64,000 nucleotides of DNA from Prauserella cavernicola (GTDB lineage: Bacteria > Actinomycetota > Actinomycetes > Mycobacteriales > Pseudonocardiaceae), in the NCBI RefSeq assembly GCF_016595675.1, contig NZ_JAENJH010000015.1:18724-82723 (forward strand), read 5' to 3'. The translations under genes were made by a program, and so were the position numbers. The notes beneath the pieces are model-generated. The model did not search any database. It saw nothing but the letters and a program-made list of their open reading frames with translations, and was not told where the DNA came from. Below, in pieces: positions 1 to 8,131 of the stretch (positions are counted from its first letter, which is position 1; the number at the start of each line of letters is the position of its first letter).

Positions 1-303
1 CCGGACGGCCAGGTCGTGCGCACGAAGCAGGAGTTCTGGCGCTGGTTCTCCTACCGGTGGCGGTTCGATCTGTGGCTCTGCGGCGCGGCGAGCCTGCTGA
101 TCGTGCTGGGCGCGGGCCTCGCGGCGGCGCTCGCCTACATCCCGGCCGACGACTTCGGCGATGCCGACGACATCCTCGCGGCGAGGGGGATCACCATCGT
201 GCTGCTGTCCATCGGCGTGCCCGCGATGACGTTCGGTCTATGGGCGTGCACGCAGTACTGGCGCAGCGGCGAGGAGATCGGGTCGGCGGAGTCCGTCACG
301 TGA
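1..303 (+). CDS. C-terminal part of a small membrane protein (5' end outside window)
   Basis: The frame is open from base 1, so the gene most likely starts upstream of the window. A GTG at base 16 is possible but has no ribosome binding site before it. The visible 100 residues hold two hydrophobic stretches (roughly residues 23-47 and 62-82 of the visible part) separated by an acidic Asp/Asn-poor loop rich in Asp, and end in a short acidic tail. I do not recognise a family. It is followed 12 bases later by another small membrane protein on the same strand, so the two are probably cotranscribed. Confidence 0.55.
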   Translation, partial: PDGQVVRTKQEFWRWFSYRWRFDLWLCGAASLLIVLGAGLAAALAYIPADDFGDADDILAARGITIVLLSIGVPAMTFGLWACTQYWRSGEEIGSAESVT

Positions 304-315
304 CGAGGCGAAGCC

Positions 316-660
316 ATGACGGCTGAGCTGAGCTGGCTGGTGACAGCGCCCCGGTCCGGGCGAGCGATCGTCATCGCGCCGGGCGAGGAATCCGGTGTGG
401 ACGATGCGGTGACCCGGCTCGACACCATGCGAGGCCCCGCTCCCGCGTGGTCGCGCACCATCGAGCGCACCGGCTACTGGTGGTACGCCGTCTGCATCGC
501 CGTGGCCGTGGCGGTCGTGGTCAGCGGGCTCGCGCTAGCCTGGCGCGCCGCCCGGCCCGCTACGCCGGACGGTCAGGACGCGGCGCAGCACGGTGACGTG
601 GTCGTCGGACGACTTTCGTCGGCGATCCGCCAGGCAATCCGGCCTGGCATATTCCTCTGA
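316..660 (+). CDS. Small single-pass membrane protein, unknown function
   Basis: The 114-residue product has a polar N-terminal half of about 52 residues, one clear membrane segment (about residues 54-76, rich in Ala and Val) and a short basic cytoplasmic or exported tail. A GAGGCGA stretch about 8 bases before the ATG can serve as the ribosome binding site. The gene follows the partial membrane gene by 12 bases, suggesting one transcript. No family motif is visible and no function is proposed. Confidence 0.55.
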   Translation: MTAELSWLVTAPRSGRAIVIAPGEESGVDDAVTRLDTMRGPAPAWSRTIERTGYWWYAVCIAVAVAVVVSGLALAWRAARPATPDGQDAAQHGDVVVGRLSSAIRQAIRPGIFL

Positions 661-745
661 TGTGCCTCGCGTATTCCGATAAGGACTATGTTTCCGCGAT
701 TCACGTTCCGCGCCCGGAGATGAATGGGAAATGGAGGCATGTGGG

Positions 746-1210
746 ATGACATGGCGGAAGAGGATTCACGTGGCCGTGGCCGCGTTCGCCGCGGCCGTGG
801 GACTCGTAGCCGCGAGCTCCTCGCTCGATGCGCGCGCCGACGCCTCGTCACCGGCTGCCGGATCGGCCGGGGTGGCCTGGGCGGACCCACAGGTCGCGGC
901 CGACGCGGCAGGCGAGGTCGGCCCGAAGGCGTGGAAGTTCGTTCGGAAGATCCCGGGCGCCAGCTGCTTCGAGCTGATGCGTAACGGCGAGTTCTTTGGT
1001 TTGACGAACGTCTGCGCCAGGAATGCGGGCACCACGTTGTACATCAAGAATGTCAGCATTCCGGGTGGCACGTATTCGATGTGCATCGACCAACATCAGA
1101 TCATGGGCCTCGGCGTCAGGGGCGAGTACTCCGTGCAAGGGCCGAGCAGCTGGCCGGATGGCTGCAAACCGAAGTCGAAGCCGTACATCCATCACACCAA
1201 CCCGAACTGA
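746..1210 (+). CDS. Exported small protein with four cysteines, unknown function
   Basis: I chose the ATG at 746 because GGAGG at 733-737 sits 8 bases before it; an in-frame ATG at 731 has no such site. The 154-residue product starts MTWRKR followed by a hydrophobic Ala/Val-rich stretch and an Ala-x-Ala cleavage-like site near residue 30, which is a typical Sec signal peptide. The mature part holds four cysteines (in ASCFE, NVCAR, SMCID and DGCKP), so two disulfides are likely. The pattern of a small compact secreted protein resembles peptidase-inhibitor-like or adhesion modules but I cannot name a family. A strong hairpin terminator follows directly. Confidence 0.7.
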   Translation: MTWRKRIHVAVAAFAAAVGLVAASSSLDARADASSPAAGSAGVAWADPQVAADAAGEVGPKAWKFVRKIPGASCFELMRNGEFFGLTNVCARNAGTTLYIKNVSIPGGTYSMCIDQHQIMGLGVRGEYSVQGPSSWPDGCKPKSKPYIHHTNPN

Positions 1211-1221
1211 CGGGAGCACGT

Positions 1222-1280
1222 ACGGCACAACAAAAGGATCCCGCCTACCTGGTGTTCACCCCAGGTGGGCGGGATCCTTG
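1222..1280 (+). terminator. Hairpin terminator, copy 1 of a dispersed repeat
   Basis: The arm AAGGATCCCGCCTACCTGG (1234-1252) pairs with its near-perfect complement at about 1262-1280 across a short loop. The hairpin lies 20 bases after the stop of the exported-protein gene. The block from ACGGCACAACAAAA through CCCGCCTACCTGGT (1222-1253) recurs at 9937-9964, so this is one member of a repeated terminator family. Confidence 0.75.
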
Positions 1281-1388
1281 CCGTGAACGCGCTGGCTCAG
1301 GTCCGACCCCGAACTCCCTGCCGGGGCCGCGAGTGGAAACAGCTGCCCGGGTAGTAATTTCGACCCACGATCGATGGGAGCTGACGCA

Positions 1389-2240
1389 GTGGCACGTCTT
1401 CATGTCGGTTGCGCGATGTGGACCCACAAGGCGTGGCCAGGGCGGTTCCTGCCGCAGTCACTTCCGGCCAACGAGCGCCTGCGGGCCTACGCCGGGTGGT
1501 GCAACGCGGTCGAGGGCAACACCACCTTCTACGCGACTCCCGCGCGGAACACCGTCGCGACGTGGGCGCAGCAGACCGGCCCCGGCTTCCGGTTCGTGGT
1601 CAAGCTGCCCAAGGTCGCCACGCACGAGCGCCGGTTCGTCGGGGTCGAGGCCGAGATGCGAGCATTCCTGGACGCGATCGAACCCCTCGGCGCACGGGCG
1701 GTCCTGTGGACTCAGCTACCCGGCTCGTTCGGCCCTTCGGACGTCGATGCTCTCGGCCGCTTCCTGCGCCGGCTCCCCACCGACCGGCGGCGCGCCGTGG
1801 AGGTGCGTCACCCCGCGTTCTTCACCGACCCCGCCTCGACATCGCTGCTGGAGGGGGTCCTCGCCGACGCGGGCGCCGAGTGGGTGCCGTTCGACACCAC
1901 CGTCTTCTTCCAGAGCCCACCGGCCAGCGAGGCCGAGCAGGACGCCTGGGCCAAGAAACCGCGGCTGCCGCGGCGAACGCGCGCGCTGACCGACCAGCCG
2001 ATCGTCCGCTACCTGGGCCGGGACTCGGTCGAGGAGACGGTCGAGGGGTGGCGGCCGTGGACCGCGGTGGTCGCCGGCTGGCTGCGCGAGGGCCGGTCGC
2101 CGACGGTCTTCCTGCACACCCCCGACAACAACGACGCGCCGGCGCTCGCCCGCCGGTTCCACGACGACGTGCGAACGCTGGTGCCCGGCCTCGACGCACT
2201 GCCCGAGCCGGAGCCGGTTGAGCCCGCGACCCTGTTCTGA
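1389..2240 (+). CDS. DUF72 (YecE-like) protein
   Basis: The product belongs to the DUF72 family, a TIM-barrel family of unknown biochemical role. The N-terminal motif VGCAMWTHKAWPGRFLP, the NTTFYATP stretch, and FRFVVKLPKVATHERRF are characteristic of it. I chose GTG 1389 because GGGAG at 1376-1380 lies 8 bases before it and because the family starts just before this GC-x-x-W motif; ATG 1374 overlaps that binding site. Length (283 residues) is normal. The gene stands alone, between a terminator and the convergent end of the cyanurate operon. Confidence 0.85.
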   Translation: MARLHVGCAMWTHKAWPGRFLPQSLPANERLRAYAGWCNAVEGNTTFYATPARNTVATWAQQTGPGFRFVVKLPKVATHERRFVGVEAEMRAFLDAIEPLGARAVLWTQLPGSFGPSDVDALGRFLRRLPTDRRRAVEVRHPAFFTDPASTSLLEGVLADAGAEWVPFDTTVFFQSPPASEAEQDAWAKKPRLPRRTRALTDQPIVRYLGRDSVEETVEGWRPWTAVVAGWLREGRSPTVFLHTPDNNDAPALARRFHDDVRTLVPGLDALPEPEPVEPATLF

Positions 2241-2306
2241 GCAGCGGTACCCGTCCGCGGACACACCGAGGTCTGTCAGGGCGAGCAGCCGGCGAGCGCG
2301 GGCCGC

Positions 2307-2924
2307 TCACCCCGTCGGCACCAGCGCCGACAGCGCGGCGCCGTTCTCCAGATGCACGGCGTGCCCCACGCCCGGCAGCACCCGCTGCCGCGTGCCGAGG
2401 TGCTCGCACAGCGCGCGCACGCAGCGGTGGCGCGACGGCGGAGAGTGCTCTCCGACGGTGAGAGTGACGCGCGCGGCGTGCTCACCGAGCGGCGCGGGTT
2501 CGAACGCGCCGAACATCGCGAACTCGGCGGCGACGGTCTCCCGCGTCGCCGTGGTGCGGGACGGGTTCCACGCCGGCCCGTAGAGTGCCCGGCCGAACCC
2601 GGCGACGCCGCCGGTCCGCAGCCCCTCGGCCACGTGGTCGAGCATTCCCGGCGCGAGGGAACCGCCAGCCGGCTCGTGCAGCACGGCTCCCTCGATGGGC
2701 ACCCCACGCGCGGCCAGTTCCAGTCCCAGGGTCGCCCCGCCGCTGACGCCGACCACCAGCGCCCCTTCGCACAACGGTGCGAGGAAGGCGATCTCGGTGT
2801 CGAGGTCGCCCGACTGCGGACGGTCGGGGCACAGCACCTCGACCGGGCCGCGCAGCGCCGCCGCCGTGGCGGCCCACACGCGCGAATCGGTCGCGGCGCC
2901 GTGCACGAGTACGACGCGCCTCAC
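2307..2924 (-). CDS. Small alpha/beta hydrolase, last gene of the cyanurate/biuret operon
   Basis: The 205-residue protein has an alpha/beta hydrolase layout: LVHGAATDSRVW forms the oxyanion turn, the nucleophile elbow is GVSGG (Gly-x-Ser-x-Gly), and the likely catalytic His is in GVGHAVHLEN near the C-terminus. It lacks a large cap. GTG 2924 is the start: it overlaps the stop of the preceding gene as GTGA, so translation is coupled. The substrate is unknown. Membership in a cyanuric acid/biuret operon suggests hydrolysis of an intermediate such as 1-carboxybiuret (no AtzE/AtzG pair is present), or detoxification comparable to RutD in uracil catabolism. Both ideas are inference. Confidence 0.8.
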   Translation of the reverse strand: MRRVVLVHGAATDSRVWAATAAALRGPVEVLCPDRPQSGDLDTEIAFLAPLCEGALVVGVSGGATLGLELAARGVPIEGAVLHEPAGGSLAPGMLDHVAEGLRTGGVAGFGRALYGPAWNPSRTTATRETVAAEFAMFGAFEPAPLGEHAARVTLTVGEHSPPSRHRCVRALCEHLGTRQRVLPGVGHAVHLENGAALSALVPTG

Positions 2925-3625
2925 GCCGGGGCGGGGATCGCGCCGAGCGCGACCAGCAGCTGCTCGGAGGTCGCCACCGCACCGAAGATGCCACCCTGCA
3001 TGGTCACCATGCTCAGCGCCGCCTCGTGGTGCCTGCGCTCCGTGGCACCCGTGCAGTCCGACAGCACGAGGCACTCGTAGCCCCGGTCGTTCGCCTCGCG
3101 CATCGTGGTGTGCACACACACGTCGGTGGTGATGCCGGTGAGGATCAGGTGCGTGATGCCCCTGGCGCGCAGCAGCAGATCGAGGTCGGTGGCGTAGAAC
3201 GCGCCCTTGCCCGGCTTGTCGATCACCGCCTCGCCCGGCAGCGGAGCCACCTCGGGCACGATCTCCCAGCCCGGCTCACCGCGCACCAGAATCCGGCCGC
3301 ACGGCCCGTCGCTGCCGATCTCGGCGCCCACCCGCGCCGAGCGCCAGCGCTTGTTCGCGGGCAGGTCCGACAGGTCCGGACGGTGGCCCTCGCGGGTGTG
3401 GAACACGGCGAGCCCGCGCTCCCGCGCCGCGGCGAGCACCCGCGCCGTCGGCTCCAGTCCCGCGCGGGTCAGTGCCAGGTCGTAGCCCATCTGGTCGACG
3501 TAGCCGCCCTTGCCGCAGAAGTCGGTCTGCCAGTCGATGAGCAGCAGGGCCGTGCGGGCCGGGTCGATGGCGCCGTCGAACGGCCACGTGTAGGGGTCGG
3601 CGTCCACGGTGGACAACGTGGTCAT
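2921..3625 (-). CDS. biuH: Isochorismatase-fold cysteine amidohydrolase, probable biuret hydrolase
   Basis: The 234-residue protein belongs to the isochorismatase-like cysteine hydrolases. Long stretches agree with characterised Rhizobium biuret hydrolase as I remember it: the N-terminal DADPYTWPFDGA, DFCGKGGYVDQMGYDL, HTREGHRPDLSDLPANKRWR, GRILVRGEPGW, VIDKPGKGAFYATDL and GITTDVCVHTTMREANDRGYEC. The catalytic triad would be Asp31, Lys137 and Cys170, with the same spacing as Asp36/Lys142/Cys175 of the Rhizobium enzyme. Biuret would be cleaved to allophanate and ammonia. The ribosome binding site AAGGAG precedes the ATG, which also overlaps the permease stop by 4 bases. RutB-type ureidoacrylate hydrolase is the main alternative. 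Confidence 0.85.
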   Translation of the reverse strand: MTTLSTVDADPYTWPFDGAIDPARTALLLIDWQTDFCGKGGYVDQMGYDLALTRAGLEPTARVLAAARERGLAVFHTREGHRPDLSDLPANKRWRSARVGAEIGSDGPCGRILVRGEPGWEIVPEVAPLPGEAVIDKPGKGAFYATDLDLLLRARGITHLILTGITTDVCVHTTMREANDRGYECLVLSDCTGATERRHHEAALSMVTMQGGIFGAVATSEQLLVALGAIPAPA

Positions 3626-4926
3626 GCGGGGATCTCCTTGTCTGCTCGGGAGTTCAGTGCGGAAGCGAGGGTGACGACGAGCGCGGCGACCACGAAGCCC
3701 AGCACCGCGTCGGAGAGCCACGGCGCGAACGTGTGGGTCAGCAACCCGGCGGCGGCACCGGCCGCCCAGCCGGCGAACGGCGGCCAGCGCACCGCTCGCA
3801 CCGCGCCGCGCGATCCGAGGCCGAAGCGCGGCAGCACGAGCTGGTCGAGGATCACTACCGCGCCGATCGGCGGCACGATCACCCCCAGCAGGTTCAGCCA
3901 CTGCTCGAAGTAGGACCAGATCCCCGCCACCGCCAGCACCACGCCGACGGCGCCGAGGATCAGCGTGAGCCTGCGCATGCGGCCCCGGGTGAGCTGGCTC
4001 CAGCCGACCGCCCCGTTGTAGAGGCAGTGCGCGCACACCGAGCCGAGGTTGACGAACACGAACACCACCGCCAGCGGCACCAGCAGCCCGCCGTGCTCGA
4101 TCAGCAGGCCGAGGAAGTCGCCGCCAGTTGTGCCCGGGTCGGCAGCGCCGCCGAGCGCCACCACGAACCCGCCGATCACGAGCGCGATCACCTGGCTCAC
4201 GGGAAACGCCGACATCGCGGCCAGCAGACCCTCGCGGCCGGTACGGGACCAGCGTGTGAAGTCGGCGGTCATGGTGCCTGAGTCGATGAACGACGCGATC
4301 ACCAGCGTCACGGCGGCGCCGAAGCTGAGCAGGCCGCCTCCGCCCTGATACGCCGTCGCGGGCGCGTCGCTCTCGGCGGCGGCGAGGAACACCGCGACCA
4401 GGCCGAGTACCACGTAGAACGGCGCGGCGACCATGCCGATCACCGACAGCGCGCGAATGCCCAGCAACGTCACGGCGACGAACGCGAGCCCCGCCACCAG
4501 CGTGGTCAGCCGTTCGTTCCAGCCGAGGCTGCCGTGCAGGATCGAGCCCGCCATCCCGGTCTGGAACGCGAACCAGCCGATCACGATCGTGGCGAGGAAA
4601 CCGGACGGGATCGCCGCAGCCCTGCTGCCGAAGGTCTCGGCCGCGGTCAGCGCGAAGTTCTTGCCGGTGCGCCCCGCCAGTACGCTCAGCGAACCGACGT
4701 AGAGCATCAGGCACAGGCTGCCCGTGGCGATGGCGAGCATGCCGGGCCAGAAACCGAGCGAGTGCACGATGAGGCCGCCGAAGATCGCGCACGTCAGCAC
4801 CATCGGGAACCCGAACCAGACGGCGGAGACCGACCAGAGGCCGCGGCGCCGGTCGAGCGGTACGGCCGTGTCCTCGAACTCGTCGATCCCGGCGTCGGGC
4901 CGGGACTCGCGGACGGCGGCGGTCAT
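3622..4926 (-). CDS. NCS1-family nucleobase/cytosine permease (CodB-like)
   Basis: The 434-residue protein has about twelve membrane segments and the NCS1 hallmarks: an N-terminal amphipathic region ending in RRGLWSVSAVWFGF, the conserved Gly-rich first membrane helix, and ASFIDSGTMTADFTRW in the middle. CodB-like proteins import cytosine and related ring compounds. Here it is locked between the ring-opening amidohydrolase and the biuret hydrolase by ATGA overlaps at both ends, so it most likely imports a pathway substrate such as cyanurate, barbiturate or biuret. Which one cannot be read from the sequence. Confidence 0.85.
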   Translation of the reverse strand: MTAAVRESRPDAGIDEFEDTAVPLDRRRGLWSVSAVWFGFPMVLTCAIFGGLIVHSLGFWPGMLAIATGSLCLMLYVGSLSVLAGRTGKNFALTAAETFGSRAAAIPSGFLATIVIGWFAFQTGMAGSILHGSLGWNERLTTLVAGLAFVAVTLLGIRALSVIGMVAAPFYVVLGLVAVFLAAAESDAPATAYQGGGGLLSFGAAVTLVIASFIDSGTMTADFTRWSRTGREGLLAAMSAFPVSQVIALVIGGFVVALGGAADPGTTGGDFLGLLIEHGGLLVPLAVVFVFVNLGSVCAHCLYNGAVGWSQLTRGRMRRLTLILGAVGVVLAVAGIWSYFEQWLNLLGVIVPPIGAVVILDQLVLPRFGLGSRGAVRAVRWPPFAGWAAGAAAGLLTHTFAPWLSDAVLGFVVAALVVTLASALNSRADKEIPA

Positions 4927-5978
4927 GTCGCCTCCCCACCGCGGGAGGGCAGTTCGTAGATCACGGTGATGCTGCCGCCACCGGAGCGGCCCTGGTGCTC
5001 GGCACCGCCGGAGACGTAGACGGCGCCGTCGCCCTTGAGCGCGGCGAGCAGCCCACCGACCGCGGCGCGGGCGTGCCGGGTGGAGTTGACGTCGGAGTCG
5101 GTGAGCATGGTGTGGCGCAGCCCGCGCACGGAGCCGGACGGGTCGGCCTCGGCCTTGGCGAAGACCTGCCGGACGCGCCCGCCCTGACGCTCCACCTCGT
5201 CCAGCAGCGCGGTGACGGACGCGAGGTCGATGGCGTCGGTCAGCTCGCCGTGCAGTGCGCGCAAGGGGTTCGCGGCCGCGGTGCTCTCCGCGACGACGAG
5301 CACGTGACAGTCGTCGAGTTCCGCGCCCGCGCTCGCCGACGCTCGCGCGGAGGAGACCTCGGCCTCGCCGGACAGTGCCGCGAGCGCGGCAGCGCGGTCG
5401 CACTCCCCCAGCGCCACGGCGATGCCCAGCGAGCTGGCGGCCCTGGAGCGGCCCATGGACTCGTAGGTGTCACCCGACACCGGTTCCCGCCCGGCCGCGC
5501 GCAGCGCGGCGATCTTGGCCGAGGTGAGCAGCGGGCACTTCACGAGTACGAAGTGAACGTCCCCGGTGGACACCCCGAGCTCGGCGACGAGCTTGCCGAC
5601 CGTCTCGGTGACCGCGTCCACCTGCGCCGTCCTGCCGAGCTCAGCCGGGGAGAGCACGCGGGTGCGGCCGGCGGCGGCGACCAGGCCGCGGTCGAACCCC
5701 TCGTGCCGGGTCTCGTCCCGCACGAACAGGTTGACGTGCGGGCTCAGCACACCCTCCGTGCCGCCGGAGAACACGGTGACGGCGGAGGCGGGCAGGCGCG
5801 GCTCCCATGCCGCGGCGGCCAGGGTCCGGCTGAAGTCGTTGACGCACCCGTTGCCCTCGGTCTTGCCGATCACCGCCACGAGGTCGGCGGCCGAGTACCC
5901 GAGCTCGGCGAGCACGCCGAGCGCTGCGGTGTCATCGGGTCCGTCGGTGGGTGAGACGACGAGTGTGACGGCGCTCAT
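4923..5978 (-). CDS. atzD: Cyanuric acid amidohydrolase / barbiturase family ring-opening enzyme
   Basis: The 351-residue protein has the three repeated domains of the AtzD/barbiturase family, with their Lys-Ser dyads: VIGKTEGNGCVND (Lys39) and SGGTEGVLSP, VLVKCPLLTS and GDTYESMGRSRAASSLG, then VFAKAEADPSGSVRGLRHTML and VSGGAEHQGRSGGG. The enzyme hydrolyses cyanuric acid to carboxybiuret, or barbiturate to ureidomalonate. The operon contains a biuret-hydrolase-like gene and a divergent allophanate hydrolase, which favours cyanuric acid. The start ATG overlaps the stop of the NCS2 permease as ATGA. Distinguishing the two substrates needs an alignment of the active-site Arg/Phe positions against characterised members. 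Confidence 0.88.
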   Translation of the reverse strand: MSAVTLVVSPTDGPDDTAALGVLAELGYSAADLVAVIGKTEGNGCVNDFSRTLAAAAWEPRLPASAVTVFSGGTEGVLSPHVNLFVRDETRHEGFDRGLVAAAGRTRVLSPAELGRTAQVDAVTETVGKLVAELGVSTGDVHFVLVKCPLLTSAKIAALRAAGREPVSGDTYESMGRSRAASSLGIAVALGECDRAAALAALSGEAEVSSARASASAGAELDDCHVLVVAESTAAANPLRALHGELTDAIDLASVTALLDEVERQGGRVRQVFAKAEADPSGSVRGLRHTMLTDSDVNSTRHARAAVGGLLAALKGDGAVYVSGGAEHQGRSGGGSITVIYELPSRGGEAT

Positions 5979-7306
5979 GCCGCGGTGTCCTTTCCGGACC
6001 GGCGGGGCAGCAGGTGGTTGAACACGAGGTTGAGAACAAAGGCGACGATGACCGTGCTGGTGATCGCGCCGCCGAGGATGATCTTGACGGCCGACGGGAG
6101 CCCGTCGTAGACGTCGGGTGCGACGATCGGGATCATTCCCACGCCCATCGCGATCGAGACGATCAGCAGGTTGTCGTTGCCCGAGAAGTCGACCTTCGAG
6201 ATCGTGGCGATGCCGACCCCGGCGACGGTGGCGAACATGACCAGGCTGACCGCGCCGATCACCGGTCCCGGCAGGCTGGCCACCACCTCGCCCATCTTCG
6301 GCACCAGGCCGAGCGCGATCAGGATGCCGCCCGCCACGACCACCACGCGGCGGCTGGTCACCCCGGTCATTCGCACGAGACTGACGTTCTGCGCGAAGAC
6401 GGTGTCCGGAAAGGACGTCAGGAAACCGGCCAGCACCGAGGAGACACCGTCGGCCGCGAGGCCGCGGGAGAGCGACTTCGACTCAGGTGGCGTGCCGGTG
6501 GTCTCGGCCACCGACAGCAGGTACGCGGTGGACTCGGTGTAGATCACCAGCATCACCAGGCACATCGAGATGATTCCCGGGATCGGGAACGTGGGCGTGC
6601 CGAACAGGAACAGCGAGGGAAGCCCCAGCCAGTCGGCCGAGCCGACCGCGGAGAAGTCCGTCATGGACAGTGCCGCCGCGGCGATCGTGCCGAGCACGAG
6701 CGCGATCAGCACCGCGGACTGCGCGAGCATGCCCCTGCCGTAGCGCATGAGCGCGACGATCGTCAGCACCACGCCCGCGGCCAGTGCCAGCGGCGCGCCG
6801 CCGGCAGGCTCGTCGCCGAAGATCATGCTGACGGCCTTGCCGATGAGCGACAGCCCGATCATCGTGACGGCCGCGCCGCGCACGATCGGCGGGAAGAACC
6901 GGATCAGGCGGGCGAACGGGATGGCGACGAGCACACCGAAGATTCCGGCGGCGATCATCGCGCCGTAGACGGCCGAGAGCCCGTACTCCTCTCCGATCAG
7001 GATCATCGGGGTGACGGCCGTGAACGAGGCGCCCGCGACCACGGGCATCCGCGCGCCGAGCAGCTTGCCGATCCCCGCCGCCTGGATGACGGTGACGATC
7101 CCGGCCACCAGCAGGTCGGCGTTGACGAGCGTGGCGATCGTGGACTGCCGCAGGCCCAGGGCCTCACCGAACACCAACGGCACGGCGACACAGCCGGTGT
7201 ACATCACCAGAACGTGCTGAAGTCCGAAGAGGAGCGTGCGCCACACGGACAGCCGCGGTGAGGGCACGCCCGGCGGCGATTCACCGCGGGTGGTTTCGGT
7301 CGACAT
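5975..7306 (-). CDS. NCS2/NAT-family nucleobase permease, first gene of the cyanurate operon
   Basis: The 443-residue protein has 12-14 membrane segments and the NAT family signatures: GLQHVLVMYTG in the first helices (conserved Gln-His) and SFPDTVFAQNVSLVRMTGV, the signature that lines the substrate site. Members carry xanthine, uric acid or uracil with protons. As the first gene behind the regulated promoter and coupled by ATGA to the ring-opening amidohydrolase, it probably imports the ring substrate. Having both an NCS1 and an NCS2 permease in one operon suggests two related substrates or two affinities. Confidence 0.87.
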   Translation of the reverse strand: MSTETTRGESPPGVPSPRLSVWRTLLFGLQHVLVMYTGCVAVPLVFGEALGLRQSTIATLVNADLLVAGIVTVIQAAGIGKLLGARMPVVAGASFTAVTPMILIGEEYGLSAVYGAMIAAGIFGVLVAIPFARLIRFFPPIVRGAAVTMIGLSLIGKAVSMIFGDEPAGGAPLALAAGVVLTIVALMRYGRGMLAQSAVLIALVLGTIAAAALSMTDFSAVGSADWLGLPSLFLFGTPTFPIPGIISMCLVMLVIYTESTAYLLSVAETTGTPPESKSLSRGLAADGVSSVLAGFLTSFPDTVFAQNVSLVRMTGVTSRRVVVVAGGILIALGLVPKMGEVVASLPGPVIGAVSLVMFATVAGVGIATISKVDFSGNDNLLIVSIAMGVGMIPIVAPDVYDGLPSAVKIILGGAITSTVIVAFVLNLVFNHLLPRRSGKDTAA

Positions 7307-7343
7307 GGGAGACGCCTCCGTGGGGACGAGGACTGACTCCCGG

Positions 7344-7430
7344 TTTTGTATACGAACGTTGTTTCGCTCGGGTTACCGATAGTTCATTCGACGTTACGGG
7401 GCCGGAATCGCTGCCAGTTTCGTATACGAT
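7344..7430 (-). promoter_or_regulatory. Operator region of the cyanurate operon: two GntR sites and a GlnR-like half-box
   Basis: Two copies of TNGTATACNA, the usual operator form of FadR/VanR-type GntR regulators, lie at 7346-7355 (TTGTATACGA) and 7420-7429 (TCGTATACGA), exactly 74 bp apart, close to seven helical turns. Between them, read on the minus strand, GTAAC-n6-GAAAC spans 7376-7361 and matches the GlnR half-box gTnAc-n6-GaAAc. A TATACA that overlaps the downstream operator is in place for a -10 element, with no good -35, as expected for an activator-dependent promoter. The GntR gene ends at 7431, so the operon promoter lies between it and the permease gene. Confidence 0.65.
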
Positions 7431-8084
7431 CTATCCATGATCGAGCTCGGCGAGCAGCGCCTCGTCCCGCGCGATGTGCTCCCCCATCAGGTAGCCGGCC
7501 TGCACCGGCGAGCCGCTGAGGATCGCCTGCGCGATGGCGGCGTGGTCGCTCCACGACGTGCCGGTGCGCGACTCGAGGCGCTGGTCGAAGATCCACGACA
7601 CCCGGCTCAGCACCTGCGAGAGCATGATCCGCAACTGGTGGTTGCCCGCCGCCTCGGCAACCAGGCTGTGGAAGCGCAGGATCAACGGCGGCAACTCGTC
7701 GTGGGCGTGGTTGAGGGTGGCCGAGCGGCCGAGCTCCACCACCCGCGACAGCTCGTCGGCCACGTCGCCACCCGCGCGCTCGGCGGCGAGCTGAGCGGCC
7801 AGCACCTCAAGGCCGCGCCGGATCTGCAACAGCTCCAGCGCGGCCTCACCCGACGTCGCCGAGACCGTCGCGCCGCGGTAGCGCACGAGCGTGACGAATC
7901 CTTCGCTCTGCAGCTGGGACAACGCCTCCCGGATCGGCACGCGGGACACACCGAAGCGCTCGGCCAGATCGGCCTCGCGCAACCGGTCGCCCGGAGCGAG
8001 CCGCCCGGCCAGGATGTCCTCCCGCACCGCCTGCGCGATCGCCTCCCGGGGCGCGGACTGGTTCACACCCTCGGCTGCGGTCAC
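7431..8084 (-). CDS. GntR-family (FCD-type) transcriptional regulator of the cyanurate cluster
   Basis: The 217-residue protein has the N-terminal winged helix of the GntR family (GDRLREADLAERFGVSRVPIREALSQLQSEGFV, residues about 32-65) and a C-terminal helical FCD ligand domain with the metal/ligand His residues in RFHSLVAEAAGN and in GEHIARDEA. FCD members usually bind organic acids or ring-degradation products and repress the adjacent genes. It lies between the divergent allophanate hydrolase gene and the operon, next to two matching operators. The GTG at 8084 has a very close upstream GGCAGG; a second GTG at 8066 is possible. Confidence 0.88.
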   Translation of the reverse strand: MTAAEGVNQSAPREAIAQAVREDILAGRLAPGDRLREADLAERFGVSRVPIREALSQLQSEGFVTLVRYRGATVSATSGEAALELLQIRRGLEVLAAQLAAERAGGDVADELSRVVELGRSATLNHAHDELPPLILRFHSLVAEAAGNHQLRIMLSQVLSRVSWIFDQRLESRTGTSWSDHAAIAQAILSGSPVQAGYLMGEHIARDEALLAELDHG

Positions 8085-8131
8085 CTGCCGAGCCTAACTT
8101 CGGCGACCCCGCACACCACGGAAAGGACCCC

